Shown in pieces: positions 4,468-6,621 of a DNA stretch of 6,621 nucleotides. The notes under the pieces were generated by a model. It was given only the letters and a program-made list of their open reading frames with translations. It had not been told where the DNA came from and made no database searches. Origin of the DNA: Oscillospiraceae bacterium (GTDB taxonomy: Bacteria; Bacillota; Clostridia; Oscillospirales; Oscillospiraceae); contig WRMX01000059.1 of NCBI GenBank assembly GCA_009776905.1, forward strand, positions 5,363-11,983, read 5' to 3'. Within the stretch, counting starts at the first letter, position 1, and every line of letters begins with the position of its first letter. Both the position numbers and the translations under genes were made by a program.

Positions 4468-6621
4468 ATGAGAAAGACTATGAAAAAACTTATTTCTACA
4501 ACACTAGCTTTGGCTATGACGCTGAGCCTTGTCGGCGCATTGCCTGCCTACGCTGCAGCGGAGGGTCCCATACTCGAAATGACCCTCGCGCATAAAATTG
4601 ACGTAGCTCTCGCCGTGGGACCCACCACGGTCGATTACTCGACTTTCGAGGCAGACTTGCGGTATTGGCTGAAATACGAGTATGACGAGACTAATTTGAT
4701 CGTGCCAAGAGAGAATCCTGTGCCGGATGAGGATGTTTATATCATGGCGTCCCAGGCGGTTTCGGCAAGCACCACTGCCGAGTTCAGCTGGTGGACTTAT
4801 GATCATACGCGGCCTGTTGCGACTTATGGAGGAGCTAGTTCATATGACGAAACGACGCACACATACGTTGAGGCACCTGCTTTAGCGGCGACATCGACTG
4901 CCTCTGCAACATATTTGCAAGATGGGACAGGAGTAAATTATGCTCCCGGAGTGTGGGGACCAGCTATAACGGGAAGCACAATCAACAACACTCCAAACAC
5001 CGATAACTATGCGCCCGGTATCGGGTATCAATATGCAGATGTGAACCTATACCTAACCGATCCTACCAATCCCAAGTCCTACCCCATTGAGAAATATGAA
5101 ATGAATCCCGATCCGACAAACCCTGATCTTGAATCATACAACACAGCGAGTACACGACGGCTTTACCACCCATATCAAGGCAACAATACACACATGGTGT
5201 CGTCAAACAACGGTGCCACAATGGACTTTTACGGATATCCGCAGTACGCGTTTCGCGACTGGCAGTATTTGCCAAACGACCAAAAGACGATGAAGACGTT
5301 CGAGTTTTCGATAGCCGAAGACCGCGCCTTCGATGCTTTAGATGGGACGGGGTTCTTTTTCAACACCGAAGTGAATGGTTCATATGCCGCAGGCACGCAG
5401 ACAATGTCCGGATATCTGCTGTTTCTGCAATACAACACTAGCGGAGTTGGCACCAATATGACGATCTATAAGTTTAAAGATGTCAACACTAAGGCTTTTC
5501 ATAACACTATTGCCGGTACAACATCGAGCAGCGCACAGTACACAGTCGCCGGTTATAATGGAACGACAAACGCAACATCAACAACATATCAACCACAGTT
5601 TATACCTGTTGCTAGATCTGCGATATACACCGCAACAGATTTCTCGCGACGCATCCGCATTGAAGCATCGCCCACGATGGTCAAGGTATACTATAATGGC
5701 TCTACTGTTAAAAACGACGCTACTGTTCTCGACCCCAACGATTCAGGATATGTGGAACTGACAGCTGACAATCTTGTGGATTTCAATGCTGCTTCTTTAT
5801 CGGTCACAGGCCTTGGAACAGTAACTTTGCAACAAGGTACAACAATAGCCATGGATCCTGCATATATCGGCCCCAATACGGACAATGACGCTGATTTTGG
5901 GTTCGGGCCAATGGCGGCATATCTTGCGCATGGATGCGCGCGCCCCACGCATATCGCCATGCAAAACCTTTCGATGACTGTTGAAAAGGTGAAGTCCCTC
6001 ACGGAGGTCGTGCGCGAGCCAGAATGGCACGAGAACACGCACAAGTTCCTCGTCAACCTTAACGAGAATGAAATAGCGGACTTCGAGGAAAACGCGATCA
6101 TCGCGGAGTTACTGGCGAGGCTGACCAACGACGATATCTATTATGTAGGCTGGGGTGCCACAATCAACGCAATCGCTTCGGCCGCATTCCTTCGCAAGCA
6201 CAGTCTGAAAGGCATGATAATCGATATCGAGAGCCTAGAGGATTTATACGCAAGTGATGAGTGGAAGGCGCTTTCAGAAGAAGCGCAGGAAGCTTACCTT
6301 GTCTGCATCGAGCAGGAGCTTACATACGATGCGCAAATCAGAGCAATCGCGGAAGAGATTCACAAACGTTATTGGAGCGCCGGAGCGAGCAACCATGCCC
6401 TCGTTTCCGATAATGTTGTCATGGAGGTCACCGGCGCAGATATGCAAAATACAATTGATGCATCTTGGCCGTACGGGAAGTGGATGATTGAGCATATAAT
6501 CGACGAGAGCTCAATCGAAGTCAGCGATGGCATATATATGACCAATTTTAAAGGTCAATATACTTCAAGCGGGCTATATATGGACGATTTGGAGGAGTCG
6601 TATAATTTCCCGCTTCCCGGC
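4468..6621 (+). CDS. Large secreted surface protein, N-terminal 718 codons, partial at 3' edge
   Basis: The frame is open from ATG 4468 to the window end. GGGAGA (4455-4460) lies seven bases upstream; ATG 4480 is an alternative start. A Sec signal peptide is clear: basic MRKTMKK, a hydrophobic stretch (8-26), and cleavage near AYA (27-29) or two residues on. The mature part is rich in Thr, Ser, Asn, Tyr and Asp, has only two Cys (490, 613), and contains DPTNP twice (197-220). Residues about 275-505 look like a beta-sandwich of the lectin/glucanase fold class: TFEFSI, GTGFFFNTEV, MSGYLLFLQY, VKVYYNG, then FGFGPMAAYLAHGC and IAMQNLSM. From about 520 an alpha/beta region follows (KFLVNLNE, AELLARLTNDDIYYVGWG, then charged helices to about 632), then more strands. 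No catalytic motif, SLH repeat or sortase signal is visible, but the C-terminus is missing. I do not recognise a named family. A cell-surface adhesin-like role is inferred from export, size and the SLH neighbour. Confidence 0.85.
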   Translation, partial: MRKTMKKLISTTLALAMTLSLVGALPAYAAAEGPILEMTLAHKIDVALAVGPTTVDYSTFEADLRYWLKYEYDETNLIVPRENPVPDEDVYIMASQAVSASTTAEFSWWTYDHTRPVATYGGASSYDETTHTYVEAPALAATSTASATYLQDGTGVNYAPGVWGPAITGSTINNTPNTDNYAPGIGYQYADVNLYLTDPTNPKSYPIEKYEMNPDPTNPDLESYNTASTRRLYHPYQGNNTHMVSSNNGATMDFYGYPQYAFRDWQYLPNDQKTMKTFEFSIAEDRAFDALDGTGFFFNTEVNGSYAAGTQTMSGYLLFLQYNTSGVGTNMTIYKFKDVNTKAFHNTIAGTTSSSAQYTVAGYNGTTNATSTTYQPQFIPVARSAIYTATDFSRRIRIEASPTMVKVYYNGSTVKNDATVLDPNDSGYVELTADNLVDFNAASLSVTGLGTVTLQQGTTIAMDPAYIGPNTDNDADFGFGPMAAYLAHGCARPTHIAMQNLSMTVEKVKSLTEVVREPEWHENTHKFLVNLNENEIADFEENAIIAELLARLTNDDIYYVGWGATINAIASAAFLRKHSLKGMIIDIESLEDLYASDEWKALSEEAQEAYLVCIEQELTYDAQIRAIAEEIHKRYWSAGASNHALVSDNVVMEVTGADMQNTIDASWPYGKWMIEHIIDESSIEVSDGIYMTNFKGQYTSSGLYMDDLEESYNFPLPG

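Noticed and set aside
5691..6128. 145-codon - strand frame inside the secreted-protein gene
   Set aside because: The + strand frame here continues an open 718-codon gene with a signal peptide; the - strand frame is Ser/Arg-rich noise.

Overview
This window looks like an accessory, island-type stretch of a Gram-positive-type bacterium, probably a Clostridia-like Firmicute. The reasons are S-layer homology (SLH) motifs, a Shine-Dalgarno of the GGAGGA type, and a very large secreted protein with a classic signal peptide. The taxonomic call is inference; no rRNA or other marker gene is present.

Bases 1-1597 (+) hold the end of a type I restriction-modification locus: the C-terminal end of an HsdM-like N6-adenine methylase, cut by the window edge, and then a complete-looking two-TRD specificity (S) subunit. 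The two genes overlap at a T8 run. A one-base slip there would join them into a single M-S polypeptide. No HsdR is visible.

Bases 1598-2505 (+) hold an SLH-domain surface-protein fragment. It has no signal peptide and no convincing ribosome site, carries only two SLH repeats, and breaks off just as a new surface domain seems to begin. Its tail runs antisense into the end of the next gene.

Bases 2370-3968 (-) hold a 532-residue P-loop ATPase with a C-terminal PD-(D/E)XK nuclease-like domain, of unknown role. Its position beside a restriction-modification locus makes a defence or mobile-element role possible.

Bases 3969-4467 contain no gene but are the oddest part of the window. A 10-bp perfect inverted repeat is followed by three 17-nt hairpins with the same plan (six Watson-Crick pairs, one closing G-U, a GNA triloop inside a GCGNAGC core), an interleaved two-part stem, and a 10-bp stem with two G-U pairs. 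The wobble pairs and GNA loops make sense only on the + strand, so a + strand structured RNA is the best guess. A cluster of mobile palindromes is the main alternative. Next come an AT-rich promoter-like zone with a CGATAT/ATATCG palindrome and a small leader hairpin.

Bases 4468-6621 (+) hold the first 718 codons of a large secreted protein, open at the window edge, with a probable beta-sandwich region followed by an alpha/beta region.

The window thus combines restriction-modification, an ATPase-nuclease, a damaged surface protein and a large exported protein around a structured non-coding region. No operon joins the sections except the M-S pair.
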